From positions 3,450,501 to 3,514,500 of the forward strand of contig NC_004193.1 in NCBI RefSeq assembly GCF_000011245.1: a stretch of DNA of 64,000 nucleotides, in the 5' to 3' direction. Below the pieces are notes generated by a model. The model did no database searches, was not told the origin of the DNA, and saw only the letters and a list, made by a program, of their open reading frames with translations. The translations under genes were made by a program, and so were the position numbers. Shown in pieces: positions 24,819-34,316 of the stretch; within the stretch, counting starts at the first letter, position 1, and every line of letters begins with the position of its first letter. The stretch comes from Oceanobacillus iheyensis HTE831 (GTDB lineage Bacteria; Bacillota; Bacilli; Bacillales; Amphibacillaceae).

Positions 24819-25757
24819 TTATGATACCCTACTTTCAAATGATTCTCTTACCATTGCTGATAGCTGATCAATGTTGGATGAATCCCATTCATAAGTATCA
24901 AAATAATACTTAATTACACTGGCAATTGTTCCAGAGTCACTTTCCTTGGTAAGGATATCATTTAACATGTTTAATTCGTACTTCAAATAATAAATAAGTT
25001 GCTCAAAAGCGCTGCTAATAATCTCGATTAATAGTCTATTAAAACTTACTTTATATCCTGGATTTATCTCCCTGTACCTTTTATGAGCCTTATTTATATG
25101 TAAACAAAAGTGGTCTAATGTAAATAAATCCATAAATGGATCGTCAACATATATACTCGTTTTCCATAGAGGACCATCTTTATCCTCGAATTCTTGCATA
25201 GGAAATTCTGCTCCATCACCATCAAGATGAACATAAAACCTTTCTAATTCTCCTAAAATTGCTCCCTCTTCATTAATTTGTAAAAGATTTGATCTATCTA
25301 TTGCTTTTTCTAAATAAATAACAATATTAAACTCTATAGTCCCTCTAAGTGAAGCAGGTTCGAAGTCAAGATTTATACTAAATGACTGTTGTTCTTCTTC
25401 TCTTTGAATGGAGCCAATTTTTTTAACCTTTGTGTAACTGGAATCTCTGCTTTTCAAAACAATAGCTAATCCTAAATTATTTTGCTCGTGTGTAAGTCCT
25501 TCAGCACCAAATAAGAACATAGGATTATTTAGAACGATAGTATAATCCATCATTAAATGATGAATTTCAGGGTTCCATTGCGGATCTCCACTGAACAGAA
25601 ATTCTTGCTTATTTATTTCATCATTAAACTCATCTTGACTATTTTCTAAGAGTACTTTTTCTGATTCAAAATAATAATAAAATTCCTTTTCCACGTATGA
25701 GTAGCCTAATTGTTTAAATAGTTTATCGTCTAAGCGCTGAACCAACATATTTACCAT
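24819..25757 (-). CDS. Unrecognised component of the MORC/Z1 operon
   Basis: A 312-aa acidic soluble protein with no family I can name. The first 200 residues are mostly beta strands (for example TIEFNIVIYLEKAI, ERFYVHLDGDG); the last 100 are helical (AFEQLIYYLKYELNMLNDIL). No nuclease, ATP-binding or methylase motif is seen. AAGGTGA inside the MORC stop region provides the ribosome binding site, and the gene sits between the MORC ATPase and DUF6339 with 2-bp junctions on each side. Strict coupling implies it is a stoichiometric subunit. Confidence 0.7.
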   Translation of the reverse strand: MVNMLVQRLDDKLFKQLGYSYVEKEFYYYFESEKVLLENSQDEFNDEINKQEFLFSGDPQWNPEIHHLMMDYTIVLNNPMFLFGAEGLTHEQNNLGLAIVLKSRDSSYTKVKKIGSIQREEEQQSFSINLDFEPASLRGTIEFNIVIYLEKAIDRSNLLQINEEGAILGELERFYVHLDGDGAEFPMQEFEDKDGPLWKTSIYVDDPFMDLFTLDHFCLHINKAHKRYREINPGYKVSFNRLLIEIISSAFEQLIYYLKYELNMLNDILTKESDSGTIASVIKYYFDTYEWDSSNIDQLSAMVRESFESRVS

Positions 25758-25759
25758 CG

Positions 25760-27775
25760 TTAACTCACCTTGTTTCCTTTAAAATCAATAGCTGGTCTAA
25801 AACTCCTGTCTCTATATCTAATTCTAAGTTTCCCTTCTGTCTCTTCTGCAATAAGTGTATTTAGTCTATAACCATACAATGTTTTAAATTTTTCGGAATA
25901 TAAATTTTGTTCATTCAAATCACTGGTAACATTCAAATCAATATCAATCATTTCAAAAGGAAAAACAGTTTCAAATTCATTTTCCCACACTTTATAGTCA
26001 ACAGATCCATCTTCAGATTCAATAGCAAGAGAGATTTCTATATTATAAATTACTTCTTTATTTGAGTTGGGCACTAATTTAAACTTGGCAATTAAATCAT
26101 CACCATCTTGAATCAACTGGGTTATGTGAAAGTTAAGCTTTGCGGAAGTATTAGTTAAATTTGTATTAGAACGTCCACCGGGCTCTCTCCTAATTGGAGA
26201 CTTTCCTGATACCATTGAAGGTAATATACGACTTCCTATTACTCTTCCCAAAGTTGAATTACTGATAGAACCTTTAAAAATTTGATTGCTTAATTCTTTC
26301 TTTAAATAAGTATTTACTTGATTTTTTATCCTTTTCACTACATTTAATTGAGTATTTGATAAAGTTATATCATTCCATTCACTATGATCCGCCCGTTCAC
26401 ACTTCCTCAAATAATCTTCAATTGTTTTTACTTCCAGTTCTTTTTCATTGTCATTCAGCAACTCACTGCTATTCGGGATAAAGACAGCAATTAAACGTTC
26501 ATCTTTACTTTGTAATTCAATATTTTTTGTCCATTCTCCAAAATCTTCATACCTTATTGCCATTCCTGGTCTTCTCAAAAAAGTGAACAATAAGTCCTTT
26601 GATTCCACATTTTGTTCTTCCGCTTCTTTATCATTATAAAAGCCCAGCAATTCTCTGTAAGATTTAATAAATTTCTTATCGATAAAATTTTTTGAAACTG
26701 TTGTATAAACAAGATTACCAGCTTTTACAACTTTAGATTGCGGTTTAATATCTATTCTTCTGATATTTATATCTAAATTTGTTAATGGGCCTTTAGTTTT
26801 ATGATCTTTGAGTGTGAAATTCTCTACACCAATATTATATAAATCTTGTAAAACTTTATATATATTTTCAAAAGAATCTATCTTTAGTTCTTCATTATTT
26901 ATAAAGAGTTGAATAGGATTTTCTACCTTATCTTGATGATTATCTAATTTCGCAAAGTACCAACGTTTAAACGAATTAGTTAAATAAGATTCAATGCTAT
27001 ATTCTCCATCATCAAAAATCAATTTCGTTTTTCCTTCTAAATTTGACATAAGTTTCTCATCATTTATAAAAGGTATAATAATTCTTGTTCCAGTTTCTTC
27101 ACCGTGAAATGGAGATAACGCAAACATATTTAAAAAATCTTTAATGTAATTAGCATCCGTTATTGGTTTTGTTTTGTCTCCGTTGTATTTTTCACCCCAA
27201 AAAGCTATACCTCTACCTTTCGGCAATAAAAACTCTTTATTTGTTTTTTGGTCTTCAACCATATTAGCAACCAAACGTTCTTCGAAACGCCCGTTTTCAT
27301 TTTTCACTCGTGTATAGTAAATGACTATACCGATCCCAATACGAAAATAAACAGTTTTCCCAAGCCCCCAAGAACCTCCTGCCCCTTCTTTCTCTTGGTT
27401 TGCTCCTAATAAGTAAACTAACTTAGTTAAATTGCCAAGTCGATCTGTATCTATATTTTCAAAAATTAATTCGCCCGTTAATCCTTCAGTCATTTTATCC
27501 GTTAAAGATAGATATTTATAATTATCTTCACAAATAACATTATCAAGATCATTATTGAAACCATTAATTTCTTTTAAAAACTTACTCTTATTAAATTCCC
27601 CTGTGTCTACTTCAAGTTTTATTCCGGCTTCTTTATTAATTGCTGCGTCTAGACTGTTCTGTGTAAACTCACGAACTAGCAGATCAAGAGCGTGTAATTC
27701 ATCATTTTGCAGTGATCTTAATATTGAATGTCCATCTTGAGCCATTCTATCATTTTGTAAAATTTCAATTTCCAT
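25760..27775 (-). CDS. MORC/MutL-like GHKL ATPase
   Basis: A 671-aa protein. The Bergerat ATP fold is at the N-terminus: LVREFTQNSLDAAI (N-box, about 33), LSLTDKMTEGLTG in the place of the DxGxG loop, and GGSWGLGKTVYFRIG (about 132, lid glycines). A conserved lysine-containing S5-like domain follows. C-terminal residues (about 530-671) are a beta-rich extension. Such ATPases in restriction clusters were described as the prokaryotic relatives of eukaryotic MORC proteins. It may act as a DNA clamp that couples site sensing to cleavage. It starts 1 bp after the Z1 stop codon. Confidence 0.85.
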   Translation of the reverse strand: MEIEILQNDRMAQDGHSILRSLQNDELHALDLLVREFTQNSLDAAINKEAGIKLEVDTGEFNKSKFLKEINGFNNDLDNVICEDNYKYLSLTDKMTEGLTGELIFENIDTDRLGNLTKLVYLLGANQEKEGAGGSWGLGKTVYFRIGIGIVIYYTRVKNENGRFEERLVANMVEDQKTNKEFLLPKGRGIAFWGEKYNGDKTKPITDANYIKDFLNMFALSPFHGEETGTRIIIPFINDEKLMSNLEGKTKLIFDDGEYSIESYLTNSFKRWYFAKLDNHQDKVENPIQLFINNEELKIDSFENIYKVLQDLYNIGVENFTLKDHKTKGPLTNLDINIRRIDIKPQSKVVKAGNLVYTTVSKNFIDKKFIKSYRELLGFYNDKEAEEQNVESKDLLFTFLRRPGMAIRYEDFGEWTKNIELQSKDERLIAVFIPNSSELLNDNEKELEVKTIEDYLRKCERADHSEWNDITLSNTQLNVVKRIKNQVNTYLKKELSNQIFKGSISNSTLGRVIGSRILPSMVSGKSPIRREPGGRSNTNLTNTSAKLNFHITQLIQDGDDLIAKFKLVPNSNKEVIYNIEISLAIESEDGSVDYKVWENEFETVFPFEMIDIDLNVTSDLNEQNLYSEKFKTLYGYRLNTLIAEETEGKLRIRYRDRSFRPAIDFKGNKVS

Positions 27776-27776
27776 T

Positions 27777-30560
27777 CTAACTTTCTTCTCCTTCTATATC
27801 TTGTTCTAAATTCTGCGCATTAATAACCAGTTTCAAACCTCTTGGCTTTTTATTACCAGCTCCTGGAATTATGATTGATAGAGCTGTTATATCGTCAGAA
27901 AAATCAAGAGTTTGTCTATTGTTACTATTTAAAGGTTCATACTTTTTATTTAATCGGTATACTAAAAGCAATGGGGTATCACATTGTTCTGAATTCTTTC
28001 TAATATCTTCTTTCGATTCTGTTAGTAGTGGATCAGCACCAAAATCAGCTACAAAGTCATCGGGATTTCTTAATACTCCAATAGATGCCATTTCTTTGCC
28101 GTCATCTGTTTTTATTAACTCACCTTTTACGGAACGATTTGCTTTTAATAAATGTTTACCATCTACTTTCCAAGTTTTATCACTTTCTTTTTCCACACAC
28201 TTACCCACTGCAGCCACGTTCCAAGATAAAAATCTATTATCTTCACACCATTTTCTAATTGCCTTGAGATTATTAAAAGCAGCTGTTCTTGAATTAAATT
28301 GAAACTTCTCTAAGTAATCACTAAACACCCGGTCTAACGCTACAGATTCCCAAAATACAGCTCTGTTCAGATAATTATTTTGAGATCGCCCAAGATCAGC
28401 AAAAAACTCTTCAGTCAAATCTATATTATGTTTAAGTATTTTAGAATCATTTGTAAAATTAATATCCTGCGGTTTATAGCCGGTAAAATTAATTTCAGTT
28501 TCTTGAGCAGCTTGTGATCGATTTTTTCCAGTGATTCTCATAAAATTATAATCTGGGGAGTTGGTAACTTCCATTCCGTATTCTTTTGGAGTTTTATCAC
28601 CAATGTTATAATTTTTTATAATCTTTCTTAAATTTTCATCTACTTGTACAAGAAATCTAAACCTTTCCAAACTCTCATTAGACATCCATATCCTCGGTAT
28701 TAATTCATACCCAATTCTATATCCAAACCATCTTCCCATTTGCATTAACGTATCTGCAATTTTAGTTGTACGTATGAAGTAAGTTGAGATTAATCCTTCT
28801 AAAGTCAGTCCGCGTGACAAAGTAGCACCACCTATGACTATAAAGCCTGGAGCTTTGTCCATTGACTTTAATTGACTATGATTCGGGTATGCTAACCTAT
28901 AGCTTTCATTATCTATAACCAGGTTATGTTTACTATTATCTACGCATAAATGAATACCGCTAGAGAATTCTCTTTCTTCATCAAAAAGTTTTATGCTGTC
29001 TAACGATTCTTTATAAATATATTCCAGCTCTGGTATCAAATCACTAAAGTCAATATTGGGTATATCAATAGTTATTTCTTTTTCATACTCTGGTAATATC
29101 TTCAAGAAGTCTTTTTTACTTAATTTATTTTTTTCGTTATTAAATTGAATTTCACACTTTTTAAGGAATTTTTCTTTTGTAATATCATTGAACCAATCTA
29201 CTATAAGCCTTTTAACTGATTCATGGTCTGTAATCTTTTGTGAAGTATGTATTAACATGGAAACAGGTTTTTTATAATTGGCATTCCTTAAAATAGACAA
29301 TCCGTTAACGAACCATAATAAAGCAGATTCCAAATGATAAGGTAATGAGCTTAATTCCTCAACTTCTCTAATTTCTTTTATCTCATCCCGATTAATTAGA
29401 TTAACTATATCTAAGCTATTATCTGATTCCGTATCTTCTGGATGGCCATAAATTTGTTTTGGTCCTATATACAATGGTGATGGCTCTAAACTATGAATAA
29501 AATGATGAGGAAATAAGCTTTTAAACTCGTTTTCATTTAGAATATTAGCATAAGGAGTAGCCGTATAAGCTACATAATTCATGGCTCCAAAACTTTCTCC
29601 TTCATTAGCGAAGTTTACTATATCAATTAGACGTTTGTTTATTGTTGATCTGTCAAAATCTTCATCTGAAGCAAAATCCATTAATTTAGTGTTTATACCT
29701 GCTTGATCAGATTCATCATCGATAATCAGCACATTTAATTTTTTCATTTTTTCTTTATCTTTTTTTAACCATGTAATCAGTCCTGCTAAATGATTAGTGT
29801 TCTTTAATACTACAGTAAAATACTTATCTGATCTTAAATTATCCTCTAGTTTTAACCTTGCTAATTCATGACTTCGATTCTTATTATAAATGTTAGTAAT
29901 ACTTTCCCAGTAAGACCCATCGACATTGTCATCACTATTTAAATCATCAATTAGTCTTTCTTCTGTCTGCTTTTTTAAATTGCTTATCATGCCGCTCATT
30001 ATGATGAAGAAATTAAAACCATGGTCACTTGCTGCAGCCATTAACCCTGCCATACTTGCAGTTTTACCAGACTGAACATTACCTACTACAAGTCCTTTTC
30101 TAATATCTTCCAGTGATCTTCTCTTAGTATTGAGCCTTTTCAAAATCCAGTCGGTTGATTCTTCCAAATTTGATATTGATTCGTCCGACCAACCTTTATT
30201 TTTTTTAAGGTGCAACTTATATTTGTACCAATTAGACCCTTTGCTCTTTTGCACTTTCAACTCATTAATTGATATATCATCATTTGTAATACCGTAACTT
30301 GTTTTCGCTTTCCATTCTAAAGTGCTTTTCTCATTTTGCAGTTTATAACTCTTATAAACTTTCATATATTCATCTTTTGTTGTACCTTCCTCTAATTGAC
30401 CGCTATTAATATGTACATCTATCAACATTTGAAGATCTAAACCTGGGCTGCCAAGACATTTAATTTCTTCCCAATTTACTTGCTCATTGAGATTCTGCTT
30501 TTCAAACAATCTATTCAAAAGAGTTATAATTGAATTTTTTTTTGATTCGGAAATTTCCAT
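27777..30560 (-). CDS. Z1-domain helicase-like ATPase
   Basis: A 927-aa superfamily II-like protein and first gene of the operon. Walker A is GLVVGNVQSGKTASMAGLM (about 148), Walker B with a DEAD-like box LIIDDESDQAG (about 275), motif III-like YTATPYANIL (about 330). The Z1 core GGATLSRGLTLEGL with QMGRWFGYR (motifs V-VI, about 570-620) is typical. The last 250 residues are likely protein-interaction domains. In R-M clusters the Z1 ATPase is thought to translocate or remodel DNA for the nuclease. AGGTG lies ahead of the ATG, and an AT-rich 234-bp gap separates it from divergent vsr. Confidence 0.88.
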   Translation of the reverse strand: MEISESKKNSIITLLNRLFEKQNLNEQVNWEEIKCLGSPGLDLQMLIDVHINSGQLEEGTTKDEYMKVYKSYKLQNEKSTLEWKAKTSYGITNDDISINELKVQKSKGSNWYKYKLHLKKNKGWSDESISNLEESTDWILKRLNTKRRSLEDIRKGLVVGNVQSGKTASMAGLMAAASDHGFNFFIIMSGMISNLKKQTEERLIDDLNSDDNVDGSYWESITNIYNKNRSHELARLKLEDNLRSDKYFTVVLKNTNHLAGLITWLKKDKEKMKKLNVLIIDDESDQAGINTKLMDFASDEDFDRSTINKRLIDIVNFANEGESFGAMNYVAYTATPYANILNENEFKSLFPHHFIHSLEPSPLYIGPKQIYGHPEDTESDNSLDIVNLINRDEIKEIREVEELSSLPYHLESALLWFVNGLSILRNANYKKPVSMLIHTSQKITDHESVKRLIVDWFNDITKEKFLKKCEIQFNNEKNKLSKKDFLKILPEYEKEITIDIPNIDFSDLIPELEYIYKESLDSIKLFDEEREFSSGIHLCVDNSKHNLVIDNESYRLAYPNHSQLKSMDKAPGFIVIGGATLSRGLTLEGLISTYFIRTTKIADTLMQMGRWFGYRIGYELIPRIWMSNESLERFRFLVQVDENLRKIIKNYNIGDKTPKEYGMEVTNSPDYNFMRITGKNRSQAAQETEINFTGYKPQDINFTNDSKILKHNIDLTEEFFADLGRSQNNYLNRAVFWESVALDRVFSDYLEKFQFNSRTAAFNNLKAIRKWCEDNRFLSWNVAAVGKCVEKESDKTWKVDGKHLLKANRSVKGELIKTDDGKEMASIGVLRNPDDFVADFGADPLLTESKEDIRKNSEQCDTPLLLVYRLNKKYEPLNSNNRQTLDFSDDITALSIIIPGAGNKKPRGLKLVINAQNLEQDIEGEES

Positions 30561-30794
30561 TATTGCACCTCTTGTTTTTTATTAGTTTTTTAAATTTAAA
30601 ACACTTACTGAACCAAATTAACAGTATATATGGACTATCTTACAAGGGTATTTATTATTAAATATTATTAATTTAACAAATTTATAATACTATTATACTA
30701 ATATTTTTAATTGTATTCAAAACAAATTAGAAAAAAAAGGAAAAAGTTTTAAATTATACTTTAACAGGAAAAGAAAAAATAAAGGAGTTATAAC

Positions 30795-31217
30795 ATGAGC
30801 GATATAATGACAAAACAACAAAGAAGCAATAATATGAAAGCAATAAAATCTGTTTCAAAATTGGAATCTATAGTTTCAAAAAAACTTTGGGCAAGAGGCT
30901 TTCGCTTTAGGAGAAACACACAAAACTTATTCGGAAAACCTGATATCTCAATAAAAAAATATAAGATAGTTATATTTATTGACTCTTGTTTTTGGCACCA
31001 ATGTCCTTTGCATGCTAATATGCCAAAAAGCCATACAGACTATTGGGAAAAAAAACTTGAGCGTAATAAAGAGCGTGATCAAGAAGTTAATAATTATTAT
31101 AGTGACAAAGGATGGTATTTAAAAAGAATTTGGGAGCATGAAATTAAAAATGACATAGATAAAGTTATTCAAGATACTGCAGAATTTATAACTCTAGCTC
31201 AAACAGAATTTAGATAA
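30795..31217 (+). CDS. vsr: Very short patch repair (Vsr) endonuclease
   Basis: A 140-aa Vsr. QQRSNNMKAIKS opens the protein; RFRRNTQNLFGKPDI has the catalytic Asp, and VIFIDSCFWHQCPLH holds the structural zinc Cys/His ligands. Vsr nicks 5' of T in T:G mismatches that arise by deamination of 5-methylcytosine, so its presence supports active C5 methylation by the linked enzymes. AAAGGAG lies 7 nt before the ATG. It is divergent from the Z1 gene, sharing a very AT-rich promoter region (30561-30794). Confidence 0.93.
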   Translation: MSDIMTKQQRSNNMKAIKSVSKLESIVSKKLWARGFRFRRNTQNLFGKPDISIKKYKIVIFIDSCFWHQCPLHANMPKSHTDYWEKKLERNKERDQEVNNYYSDKGWYLKRIWEHEIKNDIDKVIQDTAEFITLAQTEFR

Positions 31218-31471
31218 TACCAGCCTGTTTGTCAGTTTTATTAATAACTATTCCTTTATTACTATTTCCTATTTATTTAAGTAGTTATTTAATTTTTTTG
31301 CTATTTTAATATCGACACTTTCACCTATCTTATTAATATCCTGTGTAATTAATTTGATGATTTGTATATAGTTTTAAAACTTGAATAAATCACCTAGAAA
31401 CATCTCCTGCATTAAAACTCCGAAAACTTCAATAATACGTCTCGGTGGGTGATCTATCTTACCAAAAACAA

Positions 31472-31515
31472 AAAACCGAGCGACTTTCATTCACATTGAA
31501 ATGCCGCTCGGTTTT
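31472..31515. terminator. Bidirectional terminator at the right edge of the island
   Basis: AAAACCGAGCG and CGCTCGGTTTT form a perfect 11-bp stem around a 22-nt loop, flanked by A and T runs. The 254 bp between vsr and this hairpin hold nothing convincing. Confidence 0.75.
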
Positions 31516-31534
31516 ACTTTTTATGTAGGGGGAT

Positions 31535-31795
31535 CTACTTCTGTTTACGATACATCCATCCTAAACCAATAAGGGTGATTACAAAAACACCAATCGATAT
31601 TACTATAGACGTCCTGACCACTTCAAGAATATATTCAAACAAAGTGCTTTCTATATAAATTCTAGTGTTCCCTTCACCTCTCTGTACTAACTTATCTCTT
31701 TTTATAAATAGAAAACTAAAATAAAAACCAACAATAAGTCCATAAAATAATGCCTTCACTAAACTTCTTTCATTTTTCCTGAAAAAGTGAAGCAT
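31535..31795 (-). CDS. Small membrane protein
   Basis: An 86-aa protein with two hydrophobic helices (ALFYGLIVGFYFSFLFI and SIVISIGVFVITLIGLGWMY), a polar loop between them, and basic ends. The family is not recognised. It is followed on its strand by the 31472 terminator and preceded by the alpha/beta hydrolase gene. Confidence 0.6.
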   Translation of the reverse strand: MLHFFRKNERSLVKALFYGLIVGFYFSFLFIKRDKLVQRGEGNTRIYIESTLFEYILEVVRTSIVISIGVFVITLIGLGWMYRKQK

Positions 31796-31838
31796 AAAAT
31801 AACTACTCTCCTTTCAGAAAATAAACTTTTACATAACT

Positions 31839-32795
31839 CTACCCAACTACATCCTCCACCAACACTTCCATAAACTTCTCCTGCTCTTCCACAAACGGAG
31901 AATGCGCCGAGTGCTCAAATGTGTACATCTGTTTCGAAGGAGCTTCAATCCTTTCGTAAAATCGCTTCGCTTCCTTATAAGAGGTTTGATAATCATACAC
32001 ACCATGGACAATAAATACTGGAATATCAAAGGAAGGAGCCTTTTCCGCCGCATCTGCATTGGCCAATGTCTCGCCTAAGGCGTCATAACTACCGAAGATC
32101 CCTTTTAGTATGTTCAGACGATCATTCCAGGTATAATGCTTGCACGCGATGATATCCTTCACCCCTTCTAAACTGGAGTATCCCTCTCGCTTCGTACCGC
32201 CGCCATATTTATTTAGATATCTGCTGAGTAATTTGCGATACTCCTGACTCTTATAGTAGTCTTTAGTGAATTTGACCGAACGAATATGTTTTTCAGCGAT
32301 CTTATCTTCCCGTTCAATCGCTGTCTCCAGTAAGAAATCATACGTGTCTCGATTCGACTCATAATGTCTTCCTAGCTGACCGACCCCAATGTACGCCAGG
32401 AAATGCTCCGGTTGTCGACTTGCCATGATACTGCCAACCAACGAGCCCCAAGAGTGTCCGCATAAGTAAATTTTGTCTTGATTAAATTTCTTTTTTAGAT
32501 AGCGTACGATTTCAAAGCCATCAGCTACAATTCTCTCTAAGGTTAACTCCCCTTGGGTAGACGCATTATAGGACAAACCCGTACCTCTTTGTTCCCAATA
32601 ACACACGGTAAAATGATCCGCCCACGCAAGCCCTGCTTGTTTCACATTCGCATACTGCGGAAATCCCGGTCCCCCATGCACAAAAAGCAGAACAGGGTTA
32701 TTAAGATCCGTGGACTCGATGAACATCCCGCTTATATGCCCATCTGTATCTATATATTCTTTTGTTACATGAACATTCTGGTCTGCTGTCTTCAA
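31839..32795 (-). CDS. Alpha/beta-fold hydrolase (proline iminopeptidase-like)
   Basis: A 318-aa hydrolase. HGGPGFPQYA (about 36) forms the oxyanion hole as in prolyl aminopeptidases; GHSWGSLVG (about 114) holds the nucleophile Ser. A helical cap lies in residues 140-240, the Asp is in FIVHGVYDYQT and the catalytic His in EHSAHSPF. TTG is the start codon with AGGGGGA 8 nt upstream. There is no signal peptide, so it is cytoplasmic. Substrate is not predictable; peptide or ester hydrolysis is likely. Confidence 0.8.
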   Translation of the reverse strand: MKTADQNVHVTKEYIDTDGHISGMFIESTDLNNPVLLFVHGGPGFPQYANVKQAGLAWADHFTVCYWEQRGTGLSYNASTQGELTLERIVADGFEIVRYLKKKFNQDKIYLCGHSWGSLVGSIMASRQPEHFLAYIGVGQLGRHYESNRDTYDFLLETAIEREDKIAEKHIRSVKFTKDYYKSQEYRKLLSRYLNKYGGGTKREGYSSLEGVKDIIACKHYTWNDRLNILKGIFGSYDALGETLANADAAEKAPSFDIPVFIVHGVYDYQTSYKEAKRFYERIEAPSKQMYTFEHSAHSPFVEEQEKFMEVLVEDVVG

Positions 32796-32911
32796 CTAAT
32801 TTTCCCCCTAAATGAATAAGACTCTTATACACGTTTATTTGTACTTCTATTCCTATTATGCCCGCAACTCAAACTAACAAACTATTGCGATATTTAATTA
32901 GGAGAAATCGT

Positions 32912-33601
32912 TCACAGCATCTCCAGATAATGTTCGGTTCCTTCTTCAAGGCTTTCCATCAATTCAGCATAGACATCCGTTGTAGCTTCTGAGCGATCAC
33001 CATTTACAAATAGCGAATCACGCAACCCTGCAGTCAGCTCTAGCTGCACTCCTTCTCCTAACCGCGTATCATTGACAATATTTTCTTCACTCATCCCTGA
33101 TATGTGACTGGGTGCATCTTCAACAGCGAAACCTTTATCTTGAAGCGCTTCACGAATCGCTTCCCTATATACTTCATTTCTCCCACCAAGGAATATCATC
33201 GGTTCTTCTCCTTGGTATCCATGAATAGATAAGGCACTTGTAGATTCTTGAACCATATTTCTCCCTATTGGCTCGTCAAAACGTATAGATTCGATATGCA
33301 GAATCATGTTGCCCGTCGGCTTAATTCCTTCAAAAAGATAATAAGAAAGATCCATCCTGTTTGCCAAGCCTTTTGCTACCTCTGAAGTTCCCGGCTCAAT
33401 CCCTCCACCATGAATAGCAATCACCGTAATGTCGCTATCCCGCTGCGAATAATTAATCTCATAGTCTTCATTCTGTTCTTCATGTTCCTTTAGTTCTTCA
33501 TACGAACCATAGTTTGAAGTTAAATATGCTCCTCCGTACAAAAATAAAAATAAGAAGGCGGGGACGAATACGATATACATATATCTATTATATTTTCTCA
33601 C
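32912..33601 (-). CDS. Poly-gamma-glutamate hydrolase family protein
   Basis: A 229-aa protein with an N-terminal membrane anchor/signal (YMYIVFVPAFLFLFLYGGAY) and then a catalytic domain facing outside. IAIHGGGIEPGTSEVA (about 60), YYLFEGIK, and ALSIHGYQG (about 125) with NIVNDTRLGEGVQLEL are the signature motifs of the zinc-dependent phage PghP/YmaC-type gamma-PGA hydrolases. Family enzymes cut gamma-glutamyl polymers of capsules. It stands alone. Confidence 0.8.
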   Translation of the reverse strand: MRKYNRYMYIVFVPAFLFLFLYGGAYLTSNYGSYEELKEHEEQNEDYEINYSQRDSDITVIAIHGGGIEPGTSEVAKGLANRMDLSYYLFEGIKPTGNMILHIESIRFDEPIGRNMVQESTSALSIHGYQGEEPMIFLGGRNEVYREAIREALQDKGFAVEDAPSHISGMSEENIVNDTRLGEGVQLELTAGLRDSLFVNGDRSEATTDVYAELMESLEEGTEHYLEML

Positions 33602-33816
33602 AGTAATCTCCTTGTTAATTTCTAATTTTTTCCATTATAACAAGAAAAAGGAGAATGTTCCTTATCTATTTGAATGTTGTTTTATACAAAAATATGTTGT
33701 TGATTTGAATGGGTAAATGTAATAGGTTGGGGAAATGTTTTTTACTAGTTTATAAGGTGAAAAATAGATTCGGGAAAATCTAATTATTCTTTTAAAAGTA
33801 AAAAAGCACCGCTATA

Positions 33817-34011
33817 TTATCTTTTTTCCTTTTTCTTTTCTGCCACAATACCATATGTCATTAACACAATAACACTTACTATAGAGAGAGTAATAGGGCT
33901 GTAGGTAATCGTTCCTTCCAGAAGATAAAATAAAACAAAAAAGAATAGTATAGCGAACACGGAGTATATTGCTCCAAGTTTAATCAGATTAATATTTTTA
34001 AAGTCTTTCAT
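33817..34011 (-). CDS. Small membrane protein
   Basis: A 64-aa protein with two membrane helices (LGAIYSVFAILFFFVLFYLL and ITLSIVSVIVLMTYGIV) and a Lys/Glu/Arg-rich tail. Its ATG overlaps the stop of the 102-aa gene upstream (ATGA), so the two are a pair. No family recognised. Confidence 0.6.
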   Translation of the reverse strand: MKDFKNINLIKLGAIYSVFAILFFFVLFYLLEGTITYSPITLSIVSVIVLMTYGIVAEKKKEKR

Positions 34012-34316
34012 CCCAATCCTCCTCCGCTACTTCTCACTACCCTTTTGGTACGACCACATCTTTTACATTTATAGATAAGAGCAAATTTAATTTCGTCATC
34101 CATCCCCACATGTTCAAACCTATGCCACCCAGCCCTGCATAATATATTCTTCTCTTTACCATAGATTAGACTGGCAACCAAGATTATGCCTATCCCAATT
34201 ATTATTGTTATATAATCAATATAGTAAATGCTTACACTCTCAGTTGATTTAACAATAAATAGAGCAACTCCGATGAAAACCAGAGAATAGCCAATTAAAT
34301 AAAATTTATCTTTCAT
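34008..34316 (-). CDS. Membrane protein with C-terminal zinc ribbon
   Basis: A 102-aa protein. Two membrane helices occupy residues 1-55; the cytoplasmic tail has CRAGWHRFEHVG and YKCKRCGRTKRV, a Cys/His zinc ribbon seen in small Firmicutes proteins of unknown function. Translationally coupled to the downstream 64-aa membrane protein. Confidence 0.6.
   Translation of the reverse strand: MKDKFYLIGYSLVFIGVALFIVKSTESVSIYYIDYITIIIGIGIILVASLIYGKEKNILCRAGWHRFEHVGMDDEIKFALIYKCKRCGRTKRVVRSSGGGLG

Noticed and set aside
16218..31217. The island as a prophage or ICE
   Set aside because: No integrase, terminase, capsid, tail, relaxase or conjugation gene, and no flanking direct repeats were found by eye; it is a defence island without visible mobility genes.
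32553..32819. 88-codon plus-strand frame opposite the alpha/beta hydrolase
   Set aside because: Antisense to the conserved oxyanion region of a well-supported gene; no start signal.
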